From positions 310,001-374,000 of the forward strand of contig NZ_JAANYY010000003.1 in NCBI RefSeq assembly GCF_012274265.1: a DNA stretch of 64,000 bases. Reading direction: 5' to 3'. Of the stretch, positions 7,373 to 16,935 are shown piece by piece. Numbering within the stretch: position 1 is the stretch's first letter; each line of letters begins with the position of its first letter. The stretch comes from Sphingopyxis microcysteis (GTDB lineage: Bacteria; Pseudomonadota; Alphaproteobacteria; Sphingomonadales; Sphingomonadaceae). The notes below the pieces were generated by a model. That model made no database searches. It saw only the letters and a program-made list of their open reading frames with translations, and was not told where the DNA came from. Both the position numbers and the translations under genes were made by a program.

Positions 7373-8166
7373 GGGATGAACCCTGAGGTGCGCGCGACAT
7401 AGGCGGCATAGTCGGGCCGCGTCTTGTGCAGCCCCTTTTCAAGCAGCGCCTTGCCCGACCATTTGGTGAGGGTGAAGGTCAGGAACAGCGGCCCGATGAC
7501 GCTCGCCAGCGCGACCCACGGCCCGATGTCGGCGGCGATCAGCCACAATCCCCACCAGGTCAGCGCGTCGCCGAAATAATTGGGATGGCGCGTGTAGCGC
7601 CAGAGCCCGGTGTCGAGCACCTGCCCCTTGTTCGCGGGATTCTTGCGAAACGCATCGAGCTGCGCATCGCCGATCGTCTCGAACGCGATGCCGATCAGCG
7701 CGGCGATCACGCCGATCACGGCGAGGATGCCGACGCCGTCTGCCGCCGCGTCGCCGCTCGCCCAGATGCCGATCTGCGCCGGCAGGCAGGTGATGAACAA
7801 CAAGGGCGCCTGCGTGAGGAACACGGTGAGCAGCGCCGTCTTGGCCCAGCTCCAGCGCTTCGTTTCCACGGTCCGCGCCAGGATCCTGGCATAGCGAGGA
7901 TCCTCGCCATGTTTCACCCAGCGGACGGTCAAATGGATCGCGAGCCGCAGCCCCCACAAGCTGGTCAGCCCCAGCAATAGCTGGGCGTGCAGCGCGTCGA
8001 ACCCCGCTTGCCACGCCGCACCCCACGCCAACAGCACCATGCCGAACGCCCAGAAGGCGTCGATGAACGACACGTCGCGGATGACGACCGAAATTGCCCA
8101 CAGGATCAGGATCACCCCCAGCAGTCCGGCAAAATTGATCGCCAGCAGCAACAGCAGGTCGGTCAT
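7348..8166 (-). CDS. DUF1295 membrane protein (steroid 5-alpha-reductase-like fold)
   Basis: A 272-residue integral membrane protein with about seven hydrophobic segments. DVSFIDAFWAFG near the N-terminus and LWRYTRHPNYFGDALTWWG near the C-terminus are the family signatures, the latter resembling the NADPH/substrate region of isoprenylcysteine methyltransferase and steroid reductase folds. The function of DUF1295 proteins is not settled; lipid or isoprenoid reduction is the usual guess. Its start overlaps the PlsC stop in an ATGA, so the two are translationally coupled, which fits a membrane-lipid role. Confidence 0.85.
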   Translation of the reverse strand: MTDLLLLLAINFAGLLGVILILWAISVVIRDVSFIDAFWAFGMVLLAWGAAWQAGFDALHAQLLLGLTSLWGLRLAIHLTVRWVKHGEDPRYARILARTVETKRWSWAKTALLTVFLTQAPLLFITCLPAQIGIWASGDAAADGVGILAVIGVIAALIGIAFETIGDAQLDAFRKNPANKGQVLDTGLWRYTRHPNYFGDALTWWGLWLIAADIGPWVALASVIGPLFLTFTLTKWSGKALLEKGLHKTRPDYAAYVARTSGFIPWPPKTKG

Positions 8167-8798
8167 GCGCGCATCTCCAATTCGGGGCCGTCGTCGCCGA
8201 CAATATCGTCGATCGAGCGCACCGCGCGCTCGGGAAATTTCGGGATGCAGGTGCGATAGACCTCGAGCACCTTCAGCATGTCGGCGCGAAAATCGCCGCT
8301 CGGCCAGATCAGGGGGCCGAGCCCGCCGGTCTTGGTTCCATAGTCCATCATGCCGACGACCATCGGCACCTTCGCCGCCATGGCGATCTGGTAAAAGCCG
8401 GTACGCCATTTCGCTGTCTTGCCGCGCGTACCCTCGGGCGCGACGGTCAGCATGAATTCGGCGCGGCGCGCAAATTCGTCGACCATCTGCTGGACGACAT
8501 TGCCGCCGCCGCGTCGGTCAACCGCGACGCCGCCCATCTGGCGGATGAAGCCGCCGAGCGGCCAGCGGAACAGCGACAGTTTCGCCATGAAATGCGGCCG
8601 GATTTTCAGATCGGCGGTCAGTCCCAGAAAATTGACGAAGTCCCAATTGCTGGTGTGCGGCGCCGCGATCAGGATGAAGCGGCGCGGTTCGGGGACGACG
8701 CCGACGGCCTTCCAGCCGCGGATGCGGTACATCGCCAGCAGCAAGCGCCGCACAAAGCGTGCCACCGGACCCGGCGGTTCATCGATGATGGCTGTCAC
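8163..8798 (-). CDS. PlsC-family lysophospholipid acyltransferase
   Basis: A 211-residue acyltransferase of the LPLAT superfamily. HTSNWD is the HX4D catalytic motif (about residue 48), MGGVAVDRRGG is the second block and VAPEGTRGK is the EGTR phosphate-binding block. It would transfer an acyl chain to a glycerolipid or related acceptor at the inner membrane; it lacks features to distinguish PlsC proper from divergent members. The GTG start has GAGGAGA about 5 nt upstream. First gene of a three-gene minus-strand operon. Confidence 0.85.
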   Translation of the reverse strand: MTAIIDEPPGPVARFVRRLLLAMYRIRGWKAVGVVPEPRRFILIAAPHTSNWDFVNFLGLTADLKIRPHFMAKLSLFRWPLGGFIRQMGGVAVDRRGGGNVVQQMVDEFARRAEFMLTVAPEGTRGKTAKWRTGFYQIAMAAKVPMVVGMMDYGTKTGGLGPLIWPSGDFRADMLKVLEVYRTCIPKFPERAVRSIDDIVGDDGPELEMRA

Positions 8799-8924
8799 GC
8801 ACTCTCCTCTACCCGGCGCACGGCTTGCGCGAAAGATCGGGGCTTCGCAAGAGGGCGCGATGACGGGTTGCGGCCTCTTGCTCTTTCTGCTCCCTTCATC
8901 AGCCGGAACGGGGAGAGAAATTCG

Positions 8925-10331
8925 ATGAAAAAGCTGGCTGTTTTACTGTTGTCCGCGCTGGCGGTGGTGACGCCCGCGTTCGCCGCCGATCCGGCACCGC
9001 GCCCCGACCAGCTGGCGTTTCGCGAAATTTACAAGGAACTGGTTGAAACCAACACGACGCTGTCGTCGGGGAGCTGCACGCTCGCCGCCGAACGCATGGC
9101 GGCGCGGCTGAAGGCGGCGGGCATTCCCGACAGCCAGCTGACCCTGTTCGCGACGCCCGACAAGCCCAAGGAAGGAGGGCTGGTCGCGGTCTATCCCGGC
9201 ACCTCAAAGACCGCCAAGCCGATCCTGCTGATCGCGCATATCGACGTCGTCGAGGCGAAGCGCGAGGATTGGGAGCGCGACCCCTTCATCATGGTCGAAG
9301 AGAATGGCTATTTCTACGGCCGCGGCACCGCCGACATCAAATCGCAGGCGGCGGTGTGGGTCGACACGTTGATCCGCTTCCAGCAGGCGGGCCATAAGCC
9401 CAAACGCACCGTCAAGATGGCGCTGACCTGCGGCGAGGAAACCAATGGCGCGTTCAACGGCATCGAATGGCTGGCAGCGAACAAGCGTGACCTGATCGAC
9501 GCCGAATTTGCGCTGAACGAAGGCGGCGGCGGCGACAGCGACGGCAAAGGCAAGGTGATCGGCCAGTCGGTGCAGGTCGGCGAAAAGACGTTTGCCAATT
9601 TCCGCCTCGAAACGCGCAATCCCGGCGGCCATAGCTCGGCGCCGGTCCCCGACAATGCGATCTACCAGCTCGCGCGCGCAGTGACGAAGATCGAGGAACA
9701 TCGCTTCCCCGCCGAAATGACCGATACCACGCGGCGCTATTTTGCCGAGGCGGGCGCGTTGCGCGCCGATGCCACCGGCGCCGCGATGGTCGCGCTGGCG
9801 AAGAATATCGGCGACAAGGACGCCGAGGCGATCGTCAACAAGGATCCGTTCCTGCACAGCAATTTGCGCACCACCTGCGTCGCGACGCTGCTCGACGGCG
9901 GCCACGCCGCCAACGCGCTGCCGCAGCGTGCCGGTGCCAACATCAATTGCCGCATCTTTCCCGGCCACAGTATCGAATCGATCAGGGACGAACTGGTGAA
10001 AGTGATCGGCGACCCCGGCGTCACGGTCACCCAGCTGGCCCCCAAGCGCCCCGCCCCGCCCGCGCCGCCGCTCGACCCCAAGATCATCGGCCCGATGCAA
10101 AAGCTGGTCGACAAATATTGGCCGGGGCTGAAGGTCATCCCGTCGATGGCGAACGGCTATACCGACGCGACGTTCCTCGGCGCCGTCGGCATCCCGACCT
10201 ATGGCATCCCCGGCATGTGGGGCGACCCCGACGGCAATGGCGCGCACGGGCTGAACGAGCGGATGGAAGTGAAATCGGTGTATGTCGGGCGCGACTATAT
10301 GTTCGATCTGGTCAAGGCTTATGCCGATTGA
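8925..10331 (+). CDS. Secreted M20/M28-type metallopeptidase
   Basis: A 468-residue M20-family zinc hydrolase with a signal peptide (MKKLAVLLLSALAVVTPAFA) and a likely cut after AFAA. Metal ligands are in LIAHIDVVEA, GRGTADIKS and CGEETNG (the catalytic Glu pair). The dimerisation (lid) domain begins near the NPGGHSSAPVPDN motif, and AHGLNERM supplies the last His. Such periplasmic enzymes cleave peptides or acyl-amino acids. The start has GGGGAGAG about 9 nt upstream. It stands alone between the acyltransferase operon and a TA pair. Confidence 0.9.
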   Translation: MKKLAVLLLSALAVVTPAFAADPAPRPDQLAFREIYKELVETNTTLSSGSCTLAAERMAARLKAAGIPDSQLTLFATPDKPKEGGLVAVYPGTSKTAKPILLIAHIDVVEAKREDWERDPFIMVEENGYFYGRGTADIKSQAAVWVDTLIRFQQAGHKPKRTVKMALTCGEETNGAFNGIEWLAANKRDLIDAEFALNEGGGGDSDGKGKVIGQSVQVGEKTFANFRLETRNPGGHSSAPVPDNAIYQLARAVTKIEEHRFPAEMTDTTRRYFAEAGALRADATGAAMVALAKNIGDKDAEAIVNKDPFLHSNLRTTCVATLLDGGHAANALPQRAGANINCRIFPGHSIESIRDELVKVIGDPGVTVTQLAPKRPAPPAPPLDPKIIGPMQKLVDKYWPGLKVIPSMANGYTDATFLGAVGIPTYGIPGMWGDPDGNGAHGLNERMEVKSVYVGRDYMFDLVKAYAD

Positions 10332-10360
10332 GCACATCAAACGGCAGTCTCGACGCTATG

Positions 10361-10378
10361 CACAAACCCACATTTGTG
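10361..10378. promoter_or_regulatory. Candidate operator for the TA pair
   Basis: CACAAA and TTTGTG pair around CCCACA, 33 nt before the antitoxin ATG and just upstream of an AT-rich stretch. Antitoxins usually bind such palindromes to repress their own operon. Assignment is by position only. Confidence 0.4.
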
Positions 10379-10411
10379 ATAAAGTGCGAAGCTGATGTCT
10401 GGAGTTTTGAT

Positions 10412-10666
10412 ATGAGCCGCCTGACGATCGATATTTCGGATCAGCAGCACCAGAATTTGAAGGCGCTGGCTGCGCTGCAAGGGAAGACGATCCGGCAATA
10501 TGCGCTCGAACGTCTGTTTCCCGAACCAACCGGCGACGATGAAGCGTGGCAAGAGCTGAAGATCCTGTTGCAGCAGCGCATTGGCAACGGACTGGCCGGT
10601 GACTTTTCGGGCAAAAGTATCGACGCGATCGTCGCAGAGGAACTGGCGACGGACCGCGACGCTTGA
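10412..10666 (+). CDS. Antitoxin of a RelB/ParD-like type II pair
   Basis: An 84-residue acidic protein beginning MSRLTIDISDQQHQNLKALA, a ribbon-helix-helix-like DNA-binding N-terminus, with a C-terminal tail ending DAIVAEELATDRDA that would wrap the toxin. GGAG lies about 8 nt before the ATG. Its stop overlaps the toxin start by 4 nt (TTGA), typical of TA operons with tight coupling. Confidence 0.8.
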   Translation: MSRLTIDISDQQHQNLKALAALQGKTIRQYALERLFPEPTGDDEAWQELKILLQQRIGNGLAGDFSGKSIDAIVAEELATDRDA

Positions 10667-10974
10667 CGCCTCGCTATGTCTTGCTTCCGGAAGCGGAGGC
10701 CGACCTTCGGGCGATTATTCGCTATACGCGCGCCGAATGGGGCGATGCGCAAACGCGGAACTATGTCGCGAAACTGACCCGATGCATCGAGAATATCGCA
10801 GGAAGCGGGCGGACCGGAAAGGATTTGAGCGATATCCATCCCGGATTGCGGGTGGTTCATTGCCAGCACCATTATATTTTCTGCCTGCCGCGCGAAAATG
10901 CCGCCGCGCTGGTGGTTGCGATTCTGCACGAACGGATGGATTTGATGACGCGATTGGCCGACCGATTGAACTAG
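10663..10974 (+). CDS. ParE/RelE-superfamily toxin
   Basis: A 103-residue toxin-fold protein. It has the ParE layout: YVLLPEAEADLRAIIRYTRA, then AEWGDAQTRNYVAKL, LSDIHPGLRVVHCQHHYIFC and VVAILHERMDL. ParE proteins poison gyrase and RelE proteins cut mRNA; this one looks more like ParE by its helical hairpin and YTRAEWG motif. The start is TTG, which may keep toxin yield low relative to antitoxin. The parC gene begins 120 nt downstream, but no functional link is implied. Confidence 0.82.
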   Translation: MTPRYVLLPEAEADLRAIIRYTRAEWGDAQTRNYVAKLTRCIENIAGSGRTGKDLSDIHPGLRVVHCQHHYIFCLPRENAAALVVAILHERMDLMTRLADRLN

Positions 10975-11097
10975 TCGCTCTGGTACAAGCACAGCGGGCA
11001 TTGACGACGTCGTCACGGCGACGTGGGCGCGAAGCGGAACCCACGCCCCCGATCGCCCTTTGCCTTGACGCGCTAGCCTTGCTATCGCGCCGCGACC

Positions 11098-13401
11098 ATG
11101 GCGACCACCACCGACGATCCCGACAATCCTGAACCCGTTCCCGGCATGACCGACACGCCCTTCGGCAGCGCGCTGTCCGAACGCTATCTGGTCTATGCGC
11201 TGTCGACGATCACCGCGCGGTCGCTTCCTGATCTCCGCGATGGATTGAAGCCCGTGCACCGCCGCTTGCTGTGGGCGATGCGCGCGATGCGGCTCGACCC
11301 GTCGCAAGGGTACAAAAAATCGGCACGCGTCGTCGGCGACGTCATCGGCAAATTCCACCCGCACGGCGACACCGCGGTTTACGACGCGATGGTCCGCCTC
11401 GCGCAGGATTTTTCGCTCCGTTACCCGCTGGTCGACGGCCAGGGCAATTTCGGCAACATCGACGGCGATAATGCCGCTGCCTATCGTTACACCGAAGCGC
11501 GGCTGACCCGCGTCGCAATCGACCTGATGCAGGGGCTCGACGAGGGGACGGTCGATTTCAGGCCGACCTATAATGGCGAGGACGAAGAACCCGAGATTAT
11601 GCCGGGGCTGTTCCCCAACCTGCTCGCCAATGGCGCGAGCGGGATCGCGGTCGGCATGGCGACGAACATTCCGCCGCACAACGCCGCCGAGGTGATCGAC
11701 GCAGCGCTGGTGCTGATCGAAAATCCGCGCGCCGAGCTTGCCGAGCTGCTCGAGCATGTGAAGGGGCCCGACTTCCCGACCGGCGGCATCGTCGTCGACG
11801 GCGCCGAGACGATCCGGCAAGCCTATGAAACGGGACGCGGCGGTTTTCGCGTCCGCGCGCGCTTTTCGACCGGCAAGCTGGAAAGCGGCGGGTGGGAAGA
11901 AAGCGGGATCGAGAAGCAGTCGGGCGGCACCTGGCAGCTCGTGATCAGCGAAATTCCCTACGGGGTCGCCAAGGGCAAGTTGATCGAACAGATCGCGCAG
12001 CTGATCGCCGACAAGAAATTGCCGATCCTGGAAGATGTCCGCGACGAAAGCGCCGAGGATCTGCGCATCGTGCTGGAGCCCAAGAGCCGCAATGTCGATC
12101 CCGACATATTGAAGGAAAGCCTGTACCGGCTGACCGACCTCGAAAGCCGCTTCGCGCTCAACCTCAACGTCCTCGACGCGACGCGCACGCCGAAGGTTAT
12201 GGGGCTGCACCAGCTGCTCACCGAATGGCTCCAGCACCAGATCGTCGTGCTCGTCCGCCGCGCGCAGCACCGGATCGCCAAGATCGACGACCGGCTGGAG
12301 CTGGTCGCGGGCTATATCATCGCTTTCCTCAACCTCGACCGGATCATCGAGATCATCCGCACCGAGGACGAGCCGAAGCCAGTGATGATCGCCGAATTCA
12401 TCCTGACCGACCGGCAGGCCGAGGCAATCCTGAACATGCGGCTGCGCTCCCTGCGCAAGCTGGAGGAAATGGAGCTGAAGCGCGAGCAGGCCGACCTCAA
12501 CGCCGAACGCGAGGAACTGGCGAAGCTCGTCGAAAGCCCGGCGCGGCAGAAAACCCGGCTGCGCAAGGATCTGGAAAAGCTGCGCGCGGTTTATGGCCTC
12601 GAAACCTTGCTCGGCGCGCGGCGCACGACGATCGCCGAAGCCGCCCCGGCGCGCGAAATCCCGCTCGATGCGATGATCGAGAAGGAACCGGTCACGGTAA
12701 TCCTGTCGAAACGTGGCTGGATCCGCGCCCAGCGCGGCCATGTCGCCGCCGACCAGTGGAGCGAGTTCAAGTTCAAGGAAGGCGACGAGCTGTTGTTCGC
12801 CGCACACGCGCAGACGACCGACAAGCTGTTGATTGCGGCGAGCGACGGGCGGTTCTTCACCGTCGGCGCCGACAAACTGCCCGGCGGACGCGGCTTTGGC
12901 GAACCGCTGCGGCTGATGGTCGACATCGATCCCGAAGCCAGGATTGTCGCGATGATCCCGGCGAGCGCCGATGGTCGCCTGCTCCTCGCCTCGACGAGCG
13001 GCCACGGCTTTATCGCGCAAATGGCCGAGGTGGTGGCCGAAACGCGCAAAGGCCGGAACGTCGTCAACCTCAAGACCGGCGCCCAGCTTGCGGTCGTGCG
13101 GCCGATCAGCGCCAGCGACGACAGCGTCGCCGCGGTGGGCGAAAACCGTAAACTTGTCGTGTTCCCGATCAGCGAAGTGCCGGTTATGGCCCGCGGTCAG
13201 GGCGTCATGCTGCAACGATACCGCGACGGCGGGCTGTCCGACGCGGTGAGCTTCGCCTTTGCCGAAGGATTGAGCTGGGCGATGGGCGGCGATACCGGGC
13301 GCACCCGAACCGAAACCGACCTTGTCCCCTGGCGCGTCGCGCGCGGCGCCGCGGGGCGCATGCCGCCGACCGGCTTTCCGCGGAACAATCGTTTCGGCTG
13401 A
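11098..13401 (+). CDS. parC: DNA topoisomerase IV subunit A
   Basis: A 767-residue type IIA topoisomerase subunit that cuts and rejoins DNA to unlink daughter chromosomes, with ParE as the ATPase partner. The breakage domain starts at [16 protein letters not shown]; the catalytic tyrosine is Tyr131 in [10 protein letters not shown]. The quinolone-resistance region reads [14 protein letters not shown], with Thr92 in place of the more usual Ser and Asp96. The C-terminal third ([20 protein letters not shown] onward) is the beta-pinwheel DNA-wrapping domain and is shorter than in GyrA, supporting ParC rather than GyrA. Confidence 0.93.
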   Translation: MATTTDDPDNPEPVPGMTDTPFGSALSERYLVYALSTITARSLPDLRDGLKPVHRRLLWAMRAMRLDPSQGYKKSARVVGDVIGKFHPHGDTAVYDAMVRLAQDFSLRYPLVDGQGNFGNIDGDNAAAYRYTEARLTRVAIDLMQGLDEGTVDFRPTYNGEDEEPEIMPGLFPNLLANGASGIAVGMATNIPPHNAAEVIDAALVLIENPRAELAELLEHVKGPDFPTGGIVVDGAETIRQAYETGRGGFRVRARFSTGKLESGGWEESGIEKQSGGTWQLVISEIPYGVAKGKLIEQIAQLIADKKLPILEDVRDESAEDLRIVLEPKSRNVDPDILKESLYRLTDLESRFALNLNVLDATRTPKVMGLHQLLTEWLQHQIVVLVRRAQHRIAKIDDRLELVAGYIIAFLNLDRIIEIIRTEDEPKPVMIAEFILTDRQAEAILNMRLRSLRKLEEMELKREQADLNAEREELAKLVESPARQKTRLRKDLEKLRAVYGLETLLGARRTTIAEAAPAREIPLDAMIEKEPVTVILSKRGWIRAQRGHVAADQWSEFKFKEGDELLFAAHAQTTDKLLIAASDGRFFTVGADKLPGGRGFGEPLRLMVDIDPEARIVAMIPASADGRLLLASTSGHGFIAQMAEVVAETRKGRNVVNLKTGAQLAVVRPISASDDSVAAVGENRKLVVFPISEVPVMARGQGVMLQRYRDGGLSDAVSFAFAEGLSWAMGGDTGRTRTETDLVPWRVARGAAGRMPPTGFPRNNRFG

Positions 13402-13460
13402 ACCTAATTTCGCGTCGCCGTAAATCGCTTCTTTACTCTCCCTCCTCTAGGTCATGACCA

Positions 13461-15173
13461 ATGGGGAAAGGTCGCACAAAACCCGCTGTTATGCCTATCG
13501 ATAGAACCGGCGAAGACCGGCCCTTGCTGTTCGTCGGCTGGATCGACGCCCTTCCCGTGCCAGCAGCGTTGATCCGCCCGCTGGCGCGCGGCAATTTTCG
13601 CCTGCACGCCAGCAATGTCGCATTCGACCGCCTGCGCCTGTCGCCCGCGGGCGCCGACGCCCCGATCGCCTTGCTGCGTGCGATCGAACGCGCGGCGCAG
13701 AACCCCGACGATACCCAGGAATTTTCGTGCCAGTTGGGCGACGGCGTCGCGGCGCGCGACCTACGCGGTTCGATTGGGCCGCTGCCCACCGAATCGGGCG
13801 ACGAAAGCCTGTTCCTGCTGACGCTGATCGACCGCACGCAGGAAATGATGACCGAGCGCAATTTGCGGCGCGAACTGGTGTCGGACAGCCTGACCGGCCT
13901 GCCCAATCGCGCCGGGTTCGAAGAAATGGTCGAACAGCGCGGCGTGACCGACGGTGTCGGCGCCGACCATGCGATCCTGCTGCTCGACCTCGCCCGTTTC
14001 AGCCGCATCAACGAACATATCGGGCCGATGGCGGGCGACGAGTTGATCATCACCGTCGCGCGGCGACTGAAATCGTCGCTGCGCAGCGGCGACATATTGG
14101 CGCGCACCGGCGGCGACGAATTTGCCATTTCGACCCGCGTCGCGGGTGGCCGCGCCGATGTGCGCGAAATGGCGCGGCGGATCCGCGGCTGTTTCGACCA
14201 CCCCTTTCGGATCGGCGAGCTGAAGGTCAGCGTCGACTGCGCGCTCGGCTGCGCGATCCAGCCGACAGGCGAAACCGACGTCGCCGACCAGATCCGCCAC
14301 GCCCAGATCGCGCTGAAACGCGCCAAGCAGACCGATCGCATCGAAATCTACGAACCCGAATCGGCGATGCTGTCGGACAATCGGTTCGGGCTGGAAACCG
14401 AACTGCGCAATGCGATCGAGGAAGACCGGCTGCACCTCGCCTTTCAACCGCTGATCGAGCTTGCAACCGGCAAGGTCGCCGGGTTCGAGGCGCTCGCCCG
14501 TTGGGACAAGCAGGACGGCCATTCGATCTCGCCCAGCGAATTCATCCCCATCGCCGAAGATTCGGGCCTGATCGTCCCACTCGGACAATGGGCGATCGGC
14601 AAGGCGGCGGCCGTATTGGCGGACTGGGACCAGCAGAATGGCGGCAAGGTCGTCGACTGTTATTTCTCGGTCAACGTCTCGGCGATCCAGCTGCTGCGCG
14701 ACGATGTTGCCGCGGTCGTGCGCCAGGCGCTCGACACGCACAAGATCGGCGGCGAACGGCTGATGATCGAGCTCACCGAAAGCGCAATCATCGGCGACCC
14801 CGATCTGGCGCTGTCGGTGCTCAGCGAACTGAAGTCGCTCGACGCGCGCGTCGCGATGGACGATTTCGGCACCGGCTATTCGAACCTCGCCTATCTCCAG
14901 CGGTTGCCGCTCGACGTGCTCAAGATCGACCGCAGCTTCGTCGAACATATGGTCGACGACCGCGACAAGGTGGCGATCGTCCGCACGATCCAGAGCCTCG
15001 CCGAAGTGCTGGGGATGAAGACCACGGCGGAAGGCGTCGAAACCGCCGACCAGGCACGACTACTGTCGGCACTGGGGTGCGATTTCGGCCAAGGCTATCT
15101 CTTTGCGCGCCCGATGCACAGCGGCGACGCGCTCGCCTATTGGCGTCAGTCGCTGGTTCGCCCGATCTTCTGA
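13461..15173 (+). CDS. GGDEF-EAL bifunctional c-di-GMP enzyme
   Basis: A 570-residue cytoplasmic-looking protein. After an unassigned sensor-like N-terminus (1-110) comes a GGDEF domain (about 130-290: DSLTGLPNR, intact GGDEF preceded by the RSGD inhibitory site) and an EAL domain (about 310-560: FEALARW, NVSAIQL, LTESAII, MDDFGTGYSN, KIDRSFV, AEGVET). All residues expected for both diguanylate cyclase and phosphodiesterase activity appear present, so either may dominate. The ATG at 13461 has only a weak ribosome site; Met11 is an alternative. It overlaps the convergent CCA gene by 28 nt. Confidence 0.9.
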   Translation: MGKGRTKPAVMPIDRTGEDRPLLFVGWIDALPVPAALIRPLARGNFRLHASNVAFDRLRLSPAGADAPIALLRAIERAAQNPDDTQEFSCQLGDGVAARDLRGSIGPLPTESGDESLFLLTLIDRTQEMMTERNLRRELVSDSLTGLPNRAGFEEMVEQRGVTDGVGADHAILLLDLARFSRINEHIGPMAGDELIITVARRLKSSLRSGDILARTGGDEFAISTRVAGGRADVREMARRIRGCFDHPFRIGELKVSVDCALGCAIQPTGETDVADQIRHAQIALKRAKQTDRIEIYEPESAMLSDNRFGLETELRNAIEEDRLHLAFQPLIELATGKVAGFEALARWDKQDGHSISPSEFIPIAEDSGLIVPLGQWAIGKAAAVLADWDQQNGGKVVDCYFSVNVSAIQLLRDDVAAVVRQALDTHKIGGERLMIELTESAIIGDPDLALSVLSELKSLDARVAMDDFGTGYSNLAYLQRLPLDVLKIDRSFVEHMVDDRDKVAIVRTIQSLAEVLGMKTTAEGVETADQARLLSALGCDFGQGYLFARPMHSGDALAYWRQSLVRPIF

Positions 15174-16354
15174 TCGACAAGCTCGGCGAGGAGCTCGGCG
15201 ATTCTGACCGAACCCGGAAAATTCTCCGCCACCCAAGCCGCCTCGACCGCCTTCAGGATCCGCGCAACCTCTGGCCCGACCGCAATCCCGCGCGCGACGA
15301 TATCGCCGCCCCGGATCGGCAGCACCGGCACCTCCCAGCCTGCCAGATCCCGCGCGCCGGCAGCGTCTCCCGCAATCAGATGGGCATCGCGCGCGGCCTC
15401 GACGCCGATGCTGTACGCCAGCTGGCGCACCGGACGCGCGGTATCGCCGCGATGTCCGGCAATCACGGCCAGATATTTGCGTTGCCGCGTCGATAGCCGC
15501 AGGCGGCTCGCGACCTGTTCGGCGGCGCCCGGGTCGGCGGGCAACAGCGCGGCGAGCCGACGATGCGCCGCGACGGGTACGCCCGCCTCCACTTCATTGG
15601 CGATCAACCGGTCGAGCGTGGCCGAGAAATCGCGATCGAGTTCGGGCAGCATCACCGCAAAAATGCCGTCGGCCGCCATCTGCGCGACAATGGCGCGCGG
15701 GTCGGGCAGCGCCAATATCTTGGTCAGTTCGTCGGCGATGCGCTCGCGCGACAGGCTCTTGAGCGACTGGCGTGCGGCGATGACCGCGGCATGGCTGTCC
15801 GCATCCAGTTCGCCCCGCCCGAAACGCGCCGCAAAGCGATAGAAGCGCAGGATGCGCAGATGATCCTCGGCAATCCGCGTCGCCGCATCGCCGATGAACC
15901 GCACACAGCCCGCGCGAAGATCGTCAACCCCGCCGAAATAATCATCGACCGCCCCGGTATCGGGATCGGCATAAAGCGCATTGATCGTGAAATCGCGCCG
16001 CGCCGCATCGTCGCGCCAATCCTCGGCAAAGGCGACCGTGGCCCGGCGTCCGTCAGTTTCGACGTCGCGGCGCAGCGTCGTGATTTCGTGATGGTCGCCG
16101 CTGGCAATCGCGGTCACAGTGCCATGTGCGATACCCGTTGGGATCACCTTGATGTCGGCTGCCTCCAGCCGCCGCGTCACCTCCTCCGGCACCAGCGGTG
16201 TCGCGAGGTCGACATCGGTGACCGGCAGCCCCAGCAGCGTGTCGCGCACCGCGCCGCCGACGATCCGGACCGATCCGCCGGCGTCGGTCAGCGCCGCGAC
16301 GATCCGGCGCAGCCCCGGTCTTGTGCGCCAATCGGCCTCGGGAAGCACGCTCAC
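15146..16354 (-). CDS. CCA tRNA nucleotidyltransferase (poly(A) polymerase-like)
   Basis: A 402-residue class II nucleotidyltransferase. The head has VRIVGGAVRDTLLG and the catalytic acidic pair in VTDVDLATPL, then RRDFTINALYAD and AEDHLRILRFYRFAARFG, which bind tRNA and select CTP/ATP. It adds or repairs the 3' CCA of tRNA. I chose GTG 16354, whose GTGA overlaps the stop of the NUDIX gene; the N-terminus then reads VSVLPEADWR. The track of DUF1285, NUDIX and CCA transferase is a tight operon seen in many alphaproteobacteria (recalled, not checked). Confidence 0.9.
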   Translation of the reverse strand: MSVLPEADWRTRPGLRRIVAALTDAGGSVRIVGGAVRDTLLGLPVTDVDLATPLVPEEVTRRLEAADIKVIPTGIAHGTVTAIASGDHHEITTLRRDVETDGRRATVAFAEDWRDDAARRDFTINALYADPDTGAVDDYFGGVDDLRAGCVRFIGDAATRIAEDHLRILRFYRFAARFGRGELDADSHAAVIAARQSLKSLSRERIADELTKILALPDPRAIVAQMAADGIFAVMLPELDRDFSATLDRLIANEVEAGVPVAAHRRLAALLPADPGAAEQVASRLRLSTRQRKYLAVIAGHRGDTARPVRQLAYSIGVEAARDAHLIAGDAAGARDLAGWEVPVLPIRGGDIVARGIAVGPEVARILKAVEAAWVAENFPGSVRIAELLAELVDQKIGRTSD

Positions 16355-16935
16355 CGGTGCCAGCCCGTCGGCATCCGCCGCGCCAGATTGATGATGATCC
16401 CCGCGGTCACGCCCCAAATCCGCCGACCTTGCCAGTCCATGTCATAATAATGTCGATCCTGACCCTGCCAATGCGCTTGCTGGCGCTGGTAATTGGCGGG
16501 ATCGAACAAAATGTCGAGCGGGACTTCGAACCAATCCTCGACCTCGTCGGGATTGGGATCGAGCGGCAGGTCGGGCGGAATGACGCCGAGCACCGGGGTG
16601 ATGATGTAACCGCTGCCCGACCGATAGGGCTCGGTCACTCCGGCGACCATCACGTCGCGCGGGCTGAGGCCGATCTCTTCCTCGGCCTCGCGCAGCGCGG
16701 CGTCGATCGCGTCGCGATCGTCGGGATCGATCTTGCCACCCGGGAAGGCGACCTGCCCCGCATGGCTGCGCAGCCACTGCGGGCGCTGGGTCAGGATGAC
16801 GCCGGGGTCGGGGCGGTCGGTAAAGGCGATCAGGACGGCGGCATCGCGCAGCGTCGGTGTCCCCAGATACGCCTCATCCTCCCCCGCATCGGGCAGCAGA
16901 TTGTCGAGCGCGGCGCGCAGCTTTGCCGACAGCAT
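16351..16935 (-). CDS. NUDIX hydrolase, CoA pyrophosphatase type
   Basis: A 194-residue NUDIX protein. The box runs from GGKIDPDD to REAEEEIGL, and the upstream LRSHAGQVAFPGG matches the extra motif of the NudL/PCD1 CoA diphosphatase group, which cleave CoA into 3',5'-ADP and phosphopantetheine. The C-terminal half (YIITPVLGVIPP and WGVTAGIIINLARR) also fits this group. Its start shares one base with the DUF1285 stop (TGATG), and its stop overlaps the CCA gene start, so all three are co-translated. Confidence 0.88.
   Translation of the reverse strand: MLSAKLRAALDNLLPDAGEDEAYLGTPTLRDAAVLIAFTDRPDPGVILTQRPQWLRSHAGQVAFPGGKIDPDDRDAIDAALREAEEEIGLSPRDVMVAGVTEPYRSGSGYIITPVLGVIPPDLPLDPNPDEVEDWFEVPLDILFDPANYQRQQAHWQGQDRHYYDMDWQGRRIWGVTAGIIINLARRMPTGWHR

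Noticed and set aside
10441-13215. Long open frame (924 codons) antisense to parC
   Set aside because: It is the complementary-frame shadow of a GC-rich, clearly conserved gene; its translation has no family features and low-complexity Arg/Asp/Gly content.
13727-15496. Long plus-strand frame (589 codons) overlapping the GGDEF-EAL gene in another frame
   Set aside because: Arg/Pro/Ala-rich shadow translation; the real frame has full catalytic motifs.
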